Shown: positions 1-13,807, numbered from the stretch's first letter. The stretch is DNA of 64,000 bases from Stercorarius parasiticus (GCA_013396915.1 VWZL01000601.1:455356-519355), one strand, 5' to 3'. The notes: generated by a model not told the origin, from the sequence alone. Numbers and translations are program-made.

Positions 1-2828
1 CATGTAGTTTACGCTAAATCGGGATTAAAGTGGTTTACTGATTTAGTAACGACATACCATTAACCAGCAAGCGGGAACTATGCAACCATGATCACTATCA
101 GCAATACAACAGATAAACAACAATTCTAGACACTTACAAAATGTTAATGAACACCTACAGAGTTCCCAATACCTTTTTGTAGCTAATACCCAGAAGATCC
201 AATTCCCCACACACTCACACAGATTCTGTTCCCTCTTCAAAGGAAACTTTTTACATATTCTTCTTAAAATGAAAAGCATTCAGCTACAAATAGAAATAAG
301 TACTTGGGAAATCTTGATAAAAATAGATTATTTTTTTCTGACTGGGAAAAAGTTGGTTTAACTTGAACTATTTATTTCTGTTTTCATCGAAATCAACACG
401 CTTTCACAGAAACATAAAAGGGAAAATGCTAGAAAGGCTTTTTTGCTAGTTTAAAACATTTTACATTCTAGAGAATCTTTACAGGCTACTACATTTAAAG
501 AACTTTGTATGATGTTAGTGAAAGCATTATGTGGAGTGACTCCTGATATATCCTAATATGGGAGTTGAAGTACTTTATTTGAAATTTATGTGTGAAGAGC
601 TTCCAGAATATCAGTAAAGTCAATAGATTCTCCCTCCTGATTTAAAAGTTGTTTTTGTTTTCTTTTCAAACTGTCTTTGCAGATTGCGGATTGTAATAAA
701 TAGGTTTGAAATTTTGACACTGATGGGTAAAATGTGTCAAACAGTTCATGTGCTCATATTGCTGACCTGACATGCCGTAATGGAAAAATACTAAAATGAC
801 AAATAATATTTTGAATGAAGTTTTACATTCTCAAATGAAATCCTTTTAACTGTCATCTTCATAAAATTAAAGAAGCCAGTTCAGAAGAAAAACACATGTA
901 AAAATACTGATTTCCCACAAAACAAAAGGTGAGTTTCAACCTGCTATAAGTTCTATACCACTCGGTAGGGTGGGACTAAATGCTCATGTGTCTGTCAGTG
1001 GTTTTAGGGATTTTTATTATCATTATTATTATTATTAATGAATTTGTGTTTTCCTTTTTTTAAAAAAAGACGTACAAGAAATACTAGCCTATTTCTCATA
1101 CATCGGTTGCCTCACTGCCATGGCTCACAGGTATATGTGAAAGAAATACCTTTCTAAAAGTGACAGTTGGAAAGGATGCGACCATCATTGGTGCAGGGCG
1201 ATCTACAGAGGATGGGGAAGGGGTACAGGCAGAGCAGGACATAGAGGCCTAATTCTGGAGTGTGCAGAGATGGTGAAAGTGTGTGGGTAAGATCTGCTTG
1301 GGGTGGCTGGTGAATTCACAGTCCCAGAGAAAATGAGGCTACATCGTAAGGCAAAGCATGAGGGCGGTGCTTTGCAGTATATTACAGGAAGCTGTAAAGG
1401 GATGTGTTGCTTCTGCTATGTGATCTTAAGGATGCTTATCCTCAAAATAATATGGATTTGCCTGGGACTGTCTAGGATTTTTTAAAGTCTGCATTACGAA
1501 TGAAAATTGGGAACCTGAGCCTGGATCCAGCTAATTAGAACAATCGCTACAGTTGTGTCCTTACTGCCTTAAATAACTTTGACAGGTCTGCTTTATTTGC
1601 TAGTTTGTTTTTTTTTTTAATGTTTGTATGTGTACTGTACTGGCTGTCTGAGCAAAAGATAAAAATGAAGCAAAAGAAATATTTTAAAACAAGATGCTTT
1701 TACAGAGAACTGGAAGGAATAAATATTTCTCAGTTGGAAGTTTATTTTTTTTAAATGTTTGCTTATTTATAAAAAGGGAAACAAAGTTTCCCTGTACCCA
1801 AATAAATAAGTGGCCAGGATGTAAACATGTACTGTTGTACATGCTACATGCTTACTGTTGTACACGCTGTTCTGTTGAACTGCCTTTATCTCGACCTGCA
1901 AGTTTTGCCTTTTTTTTCTGGTTCTCCCACTCCCATCCCACAGCTGGGGTTGGGGGTGAGGAAGCAGCCGCATGGTTCTTTGTTGCCATCTGGAGTTAAA
2001 CCATGACATCCCATTTAATTGTCATGACAGGAAAAATATATAAAGGAAATGGCAGATGTCAAAATAATGAAGGAATTGTGTTCCTCAAAACATCAAGTAT
2101 TTATTACTGTTAGAGTCTATAGCACACTGTCACTTTCCGAAGAGAAGAAAAAGGATCTTTAGTCTTCTAATGCATTTCCAGCTTTTGTATTTCTTAGAAT
2201 GTATTAGCTACACACTCTTTTGGGCTTTTGTAATTTATTTCTCCACAGATTTTAGTAGGGGAGCCATTTGAAATAGTATTAAAAAATATTGTTACCAACT
2301 TGGTGACTCTCAAATGAAATGTTCTAAGATTTTAGACTATTTGAAAATATTTATTACAGTTCTGACAATGAGCAGGTTCATGATTCACAGATACAGCAAA
2401 ATAAAAGAAAAGCTACTGAACATCTTTCATTGCTAAAAGCCTGGTTTGACTTTCATAACTGTAATAAGCTGCTAAAAGATCTTAAACTGGCTCTGCAGAG
2501 TTTTGAGCCAAATCTGTACAATTAAAGGTTGATTCAAGTCTCATGCTGAATGTAAAATTTTGCATTCCATAGTCAGTGTAAATTTAGGGAGTGGATAATT
2601 GATTTGTTTTTTCTTTCAGGAGGAATCAACATTAAGGTAAAATTCAGACTCTTAAGCTTGTTATAGGTTTTTGTAAGAAAAATTATATACTTAAAACCCG
2701 CACTTGTGCTTTCTATGGCACATAGAATGCGGTTTCTTACTTGGCCCTGGGCTAGCTATATATTGGTTTTGATCTAGACTGGTTTATAGACTCTTTTGCC
2801 TTTCCTTCCTTGTGTGAATTTCAGTACC
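1..2828. other. Unique AT-rich sequence, no gene seen
   Basis: No ORF here has protein-like composition or a recognisable motif, and no mobile-element end is visible. A short ATT microsatellite lies near 1014. The slightly GC-richer stretch around 1190-1400 has no assignable identity. Confidence 0.6.
1014..1037. repeat. (ATT)n microsatellite, short and interrupted
   Basis: About seven ATT units, interrupted once by ATC. Seen directly. Confidence 0.8.
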
Positions 2829-3030
2829 TGTCCTGGTTTCAGCTGGGATAGAGTTAATTTTCTTTCTAGTGGTTGCTGTGTTTCAAATTTGGTATGAAAG
2901 GAATGTCAATAATGCATATTGGTTTAGTTGTTGCTAGGTGATGTTTATACTATTCAAGAACTTCTTTCAGCTTCCCGTAGAACAACGGAATGGCCAATGG
3001 AATATTCCGTACCATAGGTGTCATACTTGG

Positions 3031-3038
3031 TATATAAA
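3031..3038 (+). promoter_or_regulatory. TATA box of the solo LTR
   Basis: TATATAAA lies about 200 bases inside the LTR, followed by a GC-richer stretch, as expected at a U3/R boundary. Confidence 0.6.
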
Positions 3039-3179
3039 AGGGGGCTGGCTCCGGGTGGGAATCCACAATGACTGCTCAGGATGGTCACCAGGTGGTGAGA
3101 GTGACTCGTGTTGTATTACTTTATCTTGTATATTCTTTTACCATTATTGTTATTGTTCTCCTTTTTCTGTTGTTGTTCT

Positions 3180-3185
3180 ATTAAA
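3180..3185 (+). promoter_or_regulatory. Polyadenylation signal of the solo LTR
   Basis: ATTAAA lies downstream of the TATA box and is followed by a GT/T-rich stretch (about 3200-3230), typical of an R-region poly(A) site. Confidence 0.5.
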
Positions 3186-3332
3186 CTGTCTTTAACTCAA
3201 GTGACAAGTTGTGGGTTTTTTTCCTTTCCCCTCCTTTTCTCCCTCTTCTCCCAACCCTTCCTGGGGAGGAAGCGGGAGAACTGTGCGAGCTGCTATGTGG
3301 TCCTAGTTGCTGGCTGGGGTTAAACCGCAACA

Positions 3333-6300
3333 GTGCCAAACCAAAATTCAGCTAACCCTGGGAAGCAAAAACATTGTTAACATAAACCCTTGCCTCATAT
3401 TCAGTTTTACTTAGAACAACACCAATACTTAAAGTGAGGGACTATGTTGCTGTATTTGGGTATTTTAGAATTATTTCCTTTATCCTCCAAATAAGCAGAT
3501 AAAACGTGCTTTGGACAAATCACTGGAGTATCACTGAGCATAGATTACCATTGAGCTGTCTACTGTGACATGCTGATATTTTTTCTGCTTGTCTGTTTTT
3601 ATCACAAAGCCTTTCACTGAGTGGGTAATTCAAATTCCATGTGACGTCTTGTCATTGCCTGTAGTGAATAATTACCTACTTTTTATTAGGTCCTCCTCAA
3701 GTAAAATCCAGGAAGGAGAAACTATCTCAACAGTACTGTGCCAACTTGCTGCTCCTTCGCCTGTATGGTACCTACGTACTTCAAGAGTATCCTGAACTCA
3801 CGTAAAATGATGTATTTGATCTCATTGCAGGGGTAGCTCTTGCACTGAGGACAAGTGGCTTCGTAACTCTTGTTAAGACTCAGAAAGATTTTGTTTCCCT
3901 CTTGCACTAAGCAGTGATAGCACACAATACTGTTACCAAGGTTGGCATTGTGACACGTCAGGAAAAGAAAGGCACAACAAAACAAAAAATGTGCTGGGAT
4001 CCCACCAGCTAAAAAGCTTGATGGCCGCTTCTGTTTCTCTGAACTTCTCACCTTTATATAAACAACATCTTATGTGGTTTCCTGTTTTTACAGGTAGCTG
4101 CTCAATGTTAAAATATTTTATTCTAGGAATGTTGATTATGGCTTTCTAGGGAACTTCTAGATGGTTCTAGGCAAAGTAGAGCACTTGAGGTTTAAGAAAC
4201 ATAGTTTAACTAATCATTTTTTCCCCGCCAGTATATTATTTTAAACAGGTGGGTATTCCTGTGAATGAAAGCAATGAAATTGCATGCTCACTTAAGTAAC
4301 TCGTTGAACCAGGTTGTAATGAGTAAGCAGACTGACATTGTTCTGCTTTTGTTTCCTGGAGAAGGTGGTTGTCATTACTCTGCTGATCTGCATTTTTATA
4401 CCCATTTTTATGATCTGCATTTGTGAATGCATCTACGCTTAAAGATTCATCAGTAGTTCTTATCATAAACAATTCAGGGCAGAAATTAATCATTTTGTTA
4501 CACTTGTAAAAATCTTTATCATTTTTCTGTTTTGAAAGACACATTTTAATTGGTGTGCATGTCATTTTGTGACCAGTCAAAAACTAAAAATAGATCACAG
4601 AAACCTATAAACACATTTTTCATTACATAGTTCATATAGCAAAAATTTTAACAGAAAGTATGCCTTCATACAGACCACAATCAGATTTTAAATAATTCAT
4701 AACTAACTTCAGGATATAATTTATCTGCTTGGAATAAATTGGCCAACTAGGCACATATATGATGTGACATGGAGAAAATTGTCCAGAAAGATATATTTTT
4801 GATCAAATTAGTAGTTAACATTGATTAGTCTATTACAATGATGATCCAAAGAAATGTGAGGTACACTGGCAGGGGCCTTTCTTTAAGTGATCTATAGTTT
4901 CAATATTCATGATAATAAAATAGTCTTCCTACAGTATATTCAGAAAAAAATATATCTAAGTAAAAATACCTTTTGATGATTTACATTAATTAAATGGTAT
5001 TACCAATGCTTTACCGTTGTATGCCCTGGTTTAAATATGCACATTCAATTCTATTTTTATCAGCACGACAAAATGTTGTAGTTCTTTTTATTTTCCATAA
5101 TTTAATTTTAACTTCAGTGCCCTCTCTCTCAATATTTCTATGGCATAGTGCCATCTTGGGGATGATGCAAGCATCTGAAAGAACACAAGTCGAACACAGG
5201 CTTTGAGAGAGAATGAAAAGGGTTTTGCTGCACTATGTTGTTGGTATATCACTCAAAAATAAATGTGACTGAAAACTATGATTCTGTAAACTACTGAGAG
5301 TATCACAGCTAATGGCATGTCTACAGAAACTGGTACGAACTCTTGAATGTGGCAGGTTAGCTGATATTTTAAATCCATGAATTCCAGAGTCTGTGACAAT
5401 TGAAAGTCTCAGCGTTTCCTTTAAAAAGTACACTTTTCACTCCCCTAGGTGAAGAGAAATACTGATATGATTCTAAAAGGTTTGGAAACTTGATGAGAAA
5501 TTGTATTACCTTAAAGACAATGTCACAATTTTGGGGAATCTTCATCCTGATTTCCAGTAACCGGTAGATTTATAAAGAGACCTTTTTATAAAGAGACCTT
5601 TTTTCTCAGTGTGTAAAGGAGGAGTGAAAATGCAGTAACATTGTTTTAGTCACATTCTTGTCTTTTTTACCTTGACCTTTATTAGTAGTTGACAGAAGCT
5701 CAGAGCATGATTTGAGTTTTCAGGACTCTGCCTCACTGCCTCCTTCATTCCCCAGAGCAAAACTGGCCAAATCTGCTGACAGTATGTGGTAGGTGCATGG
5801 GCTGTTATTTTCCTCGAACCATTTCAGGGTTTTGTGCCCCGTGGTGCATACATACAGAGGGAGCATTGCTCCGTCGTCAAAAGCAAAACCTAGATTTTGC
5901 TGTACCTAGATTTTGATTTGTTTGTGTACCATGAAGAACTGTTCCGCTGTATGGAGACTTTCTATGAGTCCTATGGATAGACATTTACCAACATAGCTAC
6001 CTGGAGAATAACATGGCCACATTCTCCAGCTGAAGAGATGGTTGAGCCTGAAATGTTTAGTCCTGCTGCTGGTGGTGGGTTTGCTGTTGGGTGAAGGGCT
6101 GGGATATGTGCAGGAGACAGTTCTCATTTCAGAGACTAGCCCTTTAAGCAGCAGCTTTGGAGAATACCCTCCAGCTGCATCTTCTTAGTAGTTTATTAAT
6201 GTGCACTTGTGGCAGAAAGTGCTAGGACGGCTCTGAGATCACATCCAGCTTGTGGAAGTGGAAAAGGAGAGGTAGGATGTCTTACACACTAGAAGCTTAA

Positions 6301-8356
6301 GAGAGTAACATGACTCCAGAGGAAAAGCAGGGCAGGGCAGGCCAGGGGAAAACCACTTCTTCATCCTCAGGCCTCTCCTTATGTCATCTTTGTGCCACAG
6401 CATCATTATTGACTTTCCTCAGCCTTTCTTGCCTCTTCTCTCCTCTCCTGAAACCTTCTGTGCTGGCACTGTAAAAAATAATTTTGCTATCCTAAAAATT
6501 TTTGGATTGGTGAAATGATATAATTCTTTGTGTTGACTCTGGGATGATACTGACTACATGATGTATATCTATTCCTGTACTGAAATAATCTCATAGCTGT
6601 GGCATAAGTGAAGAGTTACTGGATGCTTGATTGTCTTGGGAGCTTCTGCATCCCAAAAACCTTGTGCTCGGATATGAGAAGGGAAAGACCAGAGTGCTAA
6701 CTTTATGAAGCTTTGGTATGAAGTGTTGGTTGGAAAGAAATAGGTTCCGGTGAAAATGTATTACAAGATTGACTGTGATTTAGCTGCTGTTTTATGACGA
6801 GTGGCTTAGGGAAAGAGTAGGAACAAAACCCGTGGGTTAAAATGAAAAAGATAGTGAGCAGCAACTGCGTGTTTAGAAACCGGGAGAAGATACGTGCCTC
6901 TCTGCATGACCTATATCACAGGTAAATAACGAGAAAGCTGAGTGTGTTGAAAAGCTTTGTGTCGATTCATTATCAACACAAGGTTGAAGGTGAGGATGCC
7001 CACTGGGTGTAACTTGTTCCTTAGAAATTAAGCAATTATAAAGTTAAACATTAAAACTCATATATAAATTTTAAAATATGTATCTTTTTAATCCGCACTA
7101 TAGTTCTAAAAATTGTAATCATGCATAAAATTGAAGCTGGGGGAGAGGCAGGAGCCAGACGTGGAAGAGGAAAAAAGAGCAGCACCAAGGGTTGTGGCAA
7201 GAAGAAAGGAATACTGGCGTCTGCCTACAAAACAGCTCGGAACAGCTGCTCCTGGATCCTGTTGTAGCTATATGTGTAATTGCTTAGTGATCATCTGCTT
7301 AATTTAAAATTATGACAGAGAACTTTCTTTTTGAAATTATGAAAGCTGTGGTATTTATAGATAAGGTTTTCAAAAACGTTTGGAAGTCAGAAAGAAAAGA
7401 AAGTTTTAAATCCCATGTGAGTACAAAAAGTGTCTATGGAATCCCTATTGAAACTGTCACACATAAGTATCCAAAAAGCAAAGATAACTTAGAAAATTCC
7501 ACTAGATATATATCTGAATAAATTAGGGATCTGAACAACTTGCTCTTTGATGGGTGTTTTAGAATTATATTGTTTTAAGAAACAAAACAAGTTAAACTCT
7601 CTTTATGTATGGAAGCAAATCTGGTTTCCGTTCTAATTTATGGAGCTATTTGAACCATGATGTCTCTATTTTCACAGTTCGGGAGATTATTCTGCAATAG
7701 AAACAAATGTTTAATCATATTAAATTAGAGTTTGTTCTCCAAAACAAATGAGAAGTTCTTATAGTTAAACAAGGCATTTGCAACTGCTATTATTTAAAAA
7801 TCACATAGGAGTCTCTTATTGGGCATTATTACAGAATTTGTACTAGTCATTTACCATGCTGTGGTGACAGCATACGGTGATACATACTCTTCAACTCAAT
7901 TGTTCTGCTTGTAACACTTGAGAGTTGAAGAACAGTTTAAGTGCATATGAAAATATGCAAGGAACCATATTAAACTCTGTGAAGATCGATGTAATATATG
8001 GTGAATTTTTTAGTGATAATAGAGAATTCACTTACTTGCTGCAGAGAAAGTAGTATCAGGTATAGAATGGCATGGCAATGTTAATTTTGGTGATTTCCCC
8101 TTCTCTGTCATTAACAGTGTGTTGAAAATTCCTGATGTCGAATGATTTTATGATGTCATTACATTTAAAAGACCTCACAGTTACCTTTAATGTGTTTTCC
8201 ATTTTCTCCTCTTATTCTTCTGCTGCAATGAAAATGGGAATGTGGAAATGCACTTCTAGCGGAATGTTATTTTTTTTCAGGAAATGATACTATATTCTGC
8301 ACAGTATTGTGTTCCAACTGAATACATATACATAAACACGTACATAATATATGCAT
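3333..8356. other. Unique AT-rich sequence, no supported gene
   Basis: Several ORFs of 60-114 codons occur on both strands, but none has a recognisable domain and the longer ones lack good starts. One 16-bp tandem duplication is present at 5569. No mobile-element ends were recognised. Confidence 0.5.
5569..5600. repeat. 16-bp perfect tandem duplication
   Basis: The 16-base unit TTTATAAAGAGACCTT occurs twice, head to tail, without mismatch. Confidence 0.9.
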
Positions 8357-8389
8357 GGGGGGGGTGGGGGGGTTTGGTTTTTTGGGGGG
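8357..8389 (+). repeat. G-rich tract, possible G-quadruplex
   Basis: Guanine runs of 8, 7 and 6 are separated by short T-containing spacers in otherwise AT-rich DNA. The runs are long enough to supply four G-triplets within one short span on the plus strand. Folding is inferred, not shown. Confidence 0.6.
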
Positions 8390-8433
8390 TTGACCTCTTT
8401 TGTATCAGAGAATTGGAGATTGCAGTCGTGGAG

Positions 8434-9002
8434 TTTTTAGAAAAATAAAAAACCCAGGCCAGTTTCAAACTTCAAAACAGCACTTTACTAAATCCATATT
8501 AATTAAGTATACACATCATAAACTATTAGTTCTCACCCATTATTAATCATTATCACCACATAAAACACTTATCAAGCTTATCCAAAATCACCTTTGAGTA
8601 TACAATACCGGGGAGCTGATGCCGTTAACACTGCTATAGTCCTCGATGGTCTTAATCACCAAGGTCAAAGTGATCAGGCTGGAGAACTCTTGGTCAAAGG
8701 AAGGTGGAATCCAAGCAGACGTTTTCTTTTTTCCCCGTCTCTCCTTCTCATCATTGTTATTTTATGCTGCTTGGCCACCTTCTAAAAGGGAAAGAGGTGA
8801 TCTCAACTGGTCTCAACACCGTTTTTCCTATTTTGAGGATTAGAAACTGATCTGGTTTTGCTAGGCATCTTGCTTATTCTGCAGCGTCCCTTCTGGTTCC
8901 ATCAGATACCTTGCCTGCTTGCATGCCATCCTTTGTTCTTATCTTGCAGATTTTACAACTTGCCTATTTTTTCGATACCTCATTTGTGTGACTATAACAT
9001 TA
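8434..9002 (-). mobile_element. Possible decayed LTR-like element
   Basis: The composition changes abruptly from the flanks and the segment looks like a degraded avian LTR read on the minus strand. A TATA-like stretch (ATAAAATAA, near 8760) precedes a GC-richer middle (8605-8720) and an AT-rich tail. No TG/CA ends, target duplication or primer-binding site could be fixed, so both boundaries are estimates. The call rests on general resemblance only; it could be unique sequence. Confidence 0.3.
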
Positions 9003-12000
9003 GCCTCTGCTTGCCCCTTAGAGATTAGATATTCTTTCTACATTCATGCTTATAAGAAGATGGTAAGACATCAAAGCATTTGTTATGATGGATAATTTTT
9101 TTATTTTCATTTCTTATTTGCTGGATATTTTCTATTGATTGATCCTATGGTCTTTGCAATTTGTGTATAGGAAAGAGGAAGTTCTTATCAGTTTTCATGA
9201 CTGCGTTGCATACAGAATTATCCAGAGTGGTACTTGGAAGAAAAATTAGCACAACTGAAATGAATTATTTTTTTTTCATCTCCAGATAAGGCACTATGTA
9301 GGCAATTTAGATTTTGATGCAGTGTCATTAGAATTTTTAAAAATAGGTTTGGTTTTTCTCCAGTCAATGTGAGCAGCAAACTCCATGAACAATTTGAGGA
9401 TATACCAGTAATTAAGAATTTCTGTGTTACAAGTTAATTATTTAGATAGAATGTGGATATTACTGACTAATAGTCTCTGCACCAAGACATGATTTTGATT
9501 GAATGGGCTACTCCTGGCATTGTTCCAGCATAATTTTTCCCCTTTGTATTTCCTTTGCCAAAAGTGTAGAAGCAAAACAAAGACCTGGAAGAGTTCCAGG
9601 TCCTTTGTAACACTGTAGTGAAATATAAAAAAAATAAATAATCACCTGTTTTTATGGAGGAAAAATGTAAGATGGGGCATAATATGTAAGACCAACAAGG
9701 GGAGGGGAAGAAGCTTAAATAACATCTGTAACACAGTGATTGAGAAGAGTAAAACTGCACTAATGAAAGTATGGCATAATACTTGATGTTTTCCAGGAGC
9801 TTTTAACACTTCCTTGGAAGGTAAAAGACAGCAATATCCATTTACCAGGGAGCTTTATTTATATTAAACTCTGCTTTGAAGATCAATGGTAGTGGTAGAC
9901 TTTAGCTCACGTTCACATTTAGCTCACATTTACAATGGCAAAAAAATTCAATTAATCTGCTGGAACAGAAAAAAGGACCAGCCTTGATTTTTTTTTGCAA
10001 CATAACTGTTTCTTCAACATAGATAGGTACTTGGTATCAGGTGAACACTTGTTAATTAATACCTATATAAAAACTATCTGACCTAAGGTGTACTCTTCTC
10101 AGAAGTTTTTTAAGGTGTTTTCTGCCTTTGTCCAGTAGAGTTCTTCTGTGTGTAATAACATCAGACATGTATTCTTAGGTATTCCAATCATTCCCCAAAC
10201 ATCTGTCTCTTTTTTTCTGTGTTTTTTTAACTGTATGCTTGTAGAATACATCATATGTAGAATATGTCAACACGCTCCTGCTCCAGTCTTACTACAGTAG
10301 GATACAATAATATTAATAATTTTCTGTCAGAGATTGTTAGCTAGAGTACGGAGCACAGATTTCTGGAAATTTTCTGATGCCTTTTTCTTATTAGGAAAGG
10401 TGAATTCATTAAAATAAACAAAAATGCCCAAATCCACTGGTCTCAATCATGTTTTTTGTTGTTGTTGCACTTTGTGTTTTTTTGTGTAAGTGGGTTTCTG
10501 ATTTATTGAGTGAATTGTGCCTGAATTTCTAACAGCTTTCCCATACTAGAAATTTCAGGGCAATTGATACAGATGTGGGACATCCTGTTGTGGAACCAAG
10601 TCTTAATGGACCTCTGTGCATGCATTTGCTGGTTAATATTCCCTTCTGATTTAGGAAATTTTGTAGTTTTGACATAAAGGAAAATTATTTATTGTGTGGA
10701 AAGAGAGGGGTTTTGATCCTTATTCTGGTGGAAACAGAGAATACATCAAGACTAAATCAGAGGAAGTATAAGCAAAATAGTAGAAAACCTTAAGAGCAAC
10801 ATTTTCCTGCATTTCTGCTTATGCACTTGCAATTACATTAGCACATGATCTATAGATATAATTCATAACTGAAGAGCTAGCTGAGAATCTGCTTTAGTTC
10901 AGTTTAAAAAGACCTAAAATTTAAAAATAATAATAAAAAAAATAATCTGGGCCATTCTTCCATAGGTTTCTTTGGTTGGTTGGTTTGTTTGTCTGCTTAA
11001 ATTACAAGTGTTAGTATCATGCTGAAACAAATGGTTAGTTTTGGGCTGCCTCTAAACCAGCAGTCAATGTGCTGGTTGTAGACACATGAAAAACGGAACC
11101 TGCTGTGTGGAAAAGCCACATCGTCCGTCTACTACAAACCTTTGTTTGACATGAACAAAACCATACGTTTCCAAGGAAGAAGTGAAAACGTTAAGTAGTT
11201 GAAGTGGAAGTAACATCGCTTTGCATAGGACTCATGCCTGTGCCTGAAGGAATAGACAATAACCATGGAGTTTCTGCCTATATGGGCGTTAGTACAAATT
11301 CTAGAACTAAATATGATGACAAACGAGGTGAACAGAGGGAGAACATGGTAAAAATGTCATGGAAGGTTATAAACCAACCTAAAGTACACAGTAAAGAAAA
11401 CTAAATCTGAATTCATGAAATGTAGAACACGAGAAAAAGGCCCGAATCCATTAAACTGTAGGAGACAGAATACAAAAATGTCAGCTAGATCAATGATACT
11501 CTGTAGGGAAAAACAACAACAGTTACTTCAGAAAGGTTGGAAAGATTATCAATTGGGGGACAAAATAAAAAGGATCTGACAGGATACTGGTCACATTCTA
11601 AAACAAGCATACTGAATATATCAGTAGATCTGAGCAAAGAAAATAAGCACATTTTTCTGTGATAACTGGAATAGAACATAACAATAGAGATATTCCTACT
11701 TCTACTATAGCAGACTGTAAAGACTATTCTGTAGAATAAATGTTCAGATAGGAAGAGGAATTAATTGCTATTCAGCCAACATCCTGGCCCAATGTCATTA
11801 AATACGGCATGACCCCAACAGCTAGGGATCTGCTTTGTTGTTTGCCATGGTCAATAAGATTTTATACTGTAAGATGATTCAAATATATTTGAAATATTTG
11901 AGGGATCAACATAACCTAAAAAGATGGCTGACTTTTATTGATTATTACAATTTCCTGCTTTTCTGGATCATTATTCTGTAGGGAATATTGGCCTGGAAAG

Positions 12001-12408
12001 CAGACAGAAAAGACCTCAGATTTGCAAATGAAAATAAATTATTGTGTGTGATTTCCTTCATTTACACACGGTGTAAATCATCATCAAAGATGATACCCTC
12101 TACAACAAATGGCAAAAAGTAGAAATCTAGCACGTTACCTGGTACTGGTGATGGGAAACAGAAAGTTATGAACATGGTGCCTACAGGAAGAGATTTAAGG
12201 GATGGTCTGAAATATACTTCATTAATTCACTAGATAGCCCATTGAGATGGTGCTCTGTGCATTTAGGATGACATGGCCATGAAAAAATTACTGTTTAAAT
12301 AGGTTTTAATAATGTATTATGGTTTTTATATCTTTTTTTTGGTGGGGGCGGAATATTTTCAGATTTAAATGTATTAAAAACTCACTATCTTTTCAAGTAG
12401 ATCTTACA
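9003..12408. other. Unique AT-rich sequence, nothing recognised
   Basis: Only low-complexity bits are visible, such as a TTGG/TTTG stretch near 10971-10992 and A/T runs near 10920-10945. No ORF shows protein-like features. Confidence 0.55.
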
Positions 12409-12467
12409 TTGGACTAGATGGTCTTTGAAGTCCCTTCCAACCCCTACAATTCTGTGATTCTGTGATT
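12409..12467 (+). mobile_element. CR1 LINE, extreme 3' end only
   Basis: About 59 bases match the CR1 3' terminus: TTGGACTAGATGGTCTTTG, then the CCCTTCCAACCCC block, then ATTCTGTG repeated and a final ATT. CR1 copies are usually 5'-truncated because reverse transcription starts at the 3' end. This is a very short such insertion, reading plus. Confidence 0.85.
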
Positions 12468-13807
12468 ACAATAGTGAAATGAAAACAAATTCTAGCATAA
12501 GTGAAAAACTTATTTTGATAGAACAATTATTGTGAGTTAATGACTAATGAATAATTAAACATCTCTGAGAACACTTTAATGGTTCATGACTTTTCTGTAG
12601 GCTGTTAAACTACAGTTCAGTCCTTAGATAGCAAATAATTTAGAGGTGCTGATACAATACTTCTGATGTCTTCAAACTTCTTTTTAAGACACAGATGTTC
12701 TTGGGAACTGTTGCTATGTAAAACATTCCACAGTAAAATTAACTGTTGCAGTTCATGATGTGTCTGACATTCTTGAGGTTTGAGAAAGTCTGATATAGCA
12801 AGCATAGCTGAAAGTTACTTTTCCTGCTTAATATTATTTAGATCACAAACTTTCTGGAACAAAGTTTTAGAACATACACTTCAAAATATACACTTCGTAT
12901 ATTTTTGTTACACTTGTTCAAAATATACTCTTATTACATCATTGTTTTACTACTGTGATTGTTGCTATGAAATTATGATTTAAATTCTAACACCAGGACT
13001 GGCAAGAATTCATCTGAGGGTGGGCGTGCACAGACCAATAAAACCCATACAAACAAAATCCACAACCACTCCCCTAAAACATTCATTACCTGCTGCCTTA
13101 GTAGGTAAAGCTCACTGTCATCTGAGCACATATTTTGCTTCTAGTCACTAGTCTAAGCTTTTTATGGTTCAGCCATGTCTTCCCTCTAAAAGTTTTATTT
13201 TCTGTTCTCTTGCTCTCTGTAACTGTAGTTTGAGTTGGGGTCTTTCATCTTTAAGTTTTAAGTAAGATGTTAGTCATTAAATAGGTGACTTATATTCTTA
13301 TTTTGATCCATTTATTACTGATTTGTTTGGAGTTTGTTTTTATAAGTGAAGTGTTAAAGGAGTGCTTAGAACCTTCTTAAAAAAATCTTGAAAATAGGCA
13401 GGTTGGCAACAGGGAGCTGTAAAATGCCACTTGCTCTCCTTGCATGCACATTGTAGAGCAGCTCTACAGCATTGAACAGTCTTTGGAAAAGCTTCACTTT
13501 GCATAACTTCTACAGTAAGTTTTTACTTTGGAAGTGAAATTACAATAGATTGTGGTTGGTTTTTTTTTCCTGTAGCCTCTTTAATAAAAGAAAGGGTGTT
13601 GCATGCTTGAAAAGGAAAGTTCTGACGGGCTGCTGTAGGTGTGAAATGGTCAAAATGGAAATCCTGGTTAATTTTTTGTATATTGGTTTCACATCAATGC
13701 AAGTGCACCAAAATCAATTATGTAAGAATGTAACTATGGACTAGCAGAACGGGTCCTTGGTATTGAATGTTTGCTGACTAGAGGGCTGAATAATCTATTG
13801 CTGTTTT
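12468..13807. other. Unique AT-rich sequence, nothing recognised
   Basis: No mobile-element hallmarks and no convincing coding potential were seen. Confidence 0.55.

Larger units (their letters stand above)
2829..3332 (+). mobile_element. Solo LTR of an avian endogenous retrovirus (ERVL-like)
   Basis: The element begins TGTCCTGGTTTC and ends GGGTTAAACCGCAACA, so it has the TG...CA ends of a retroviral LTR, about 504 bp long. The flanking five bases are GTACC on the left and GTGCC on the right, a 5-bp target-site duplication with one mismatch. A TATA box (3031-3038) and an ATTAAA polyadenylation signal (3180-3185) are in the correct order for U3-R-U5, reading plus. No internal retroviral sequence or second LTR is adjacent, so this is a solo LTR left by recombination between the two LTRs. 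A 5-bp duplication suits ERVL-type integrases. The family name is from recollection of common neoavian LTRs, not a database match. Confidence 0.85.

Noticed and set aside
3722..4051. 109-codon minus-strand frame with a signal-like hydrophobic stretch, paired CxxC motifs and a TATA-like box just upstream (4053-4060)
   Set aside because: It has no ATG anywhere in frame (the nominal start is GTG), no family match I can name, and a length ordinary for chance frames here. It could only be an exon, for which there is no evidence beyond a GTGAGT near 3806.
4236..4580. 114-codon minus-strand frame
   Set aside because: Low-complexity polar composition, no motif, and no supporting splice or promoter context.
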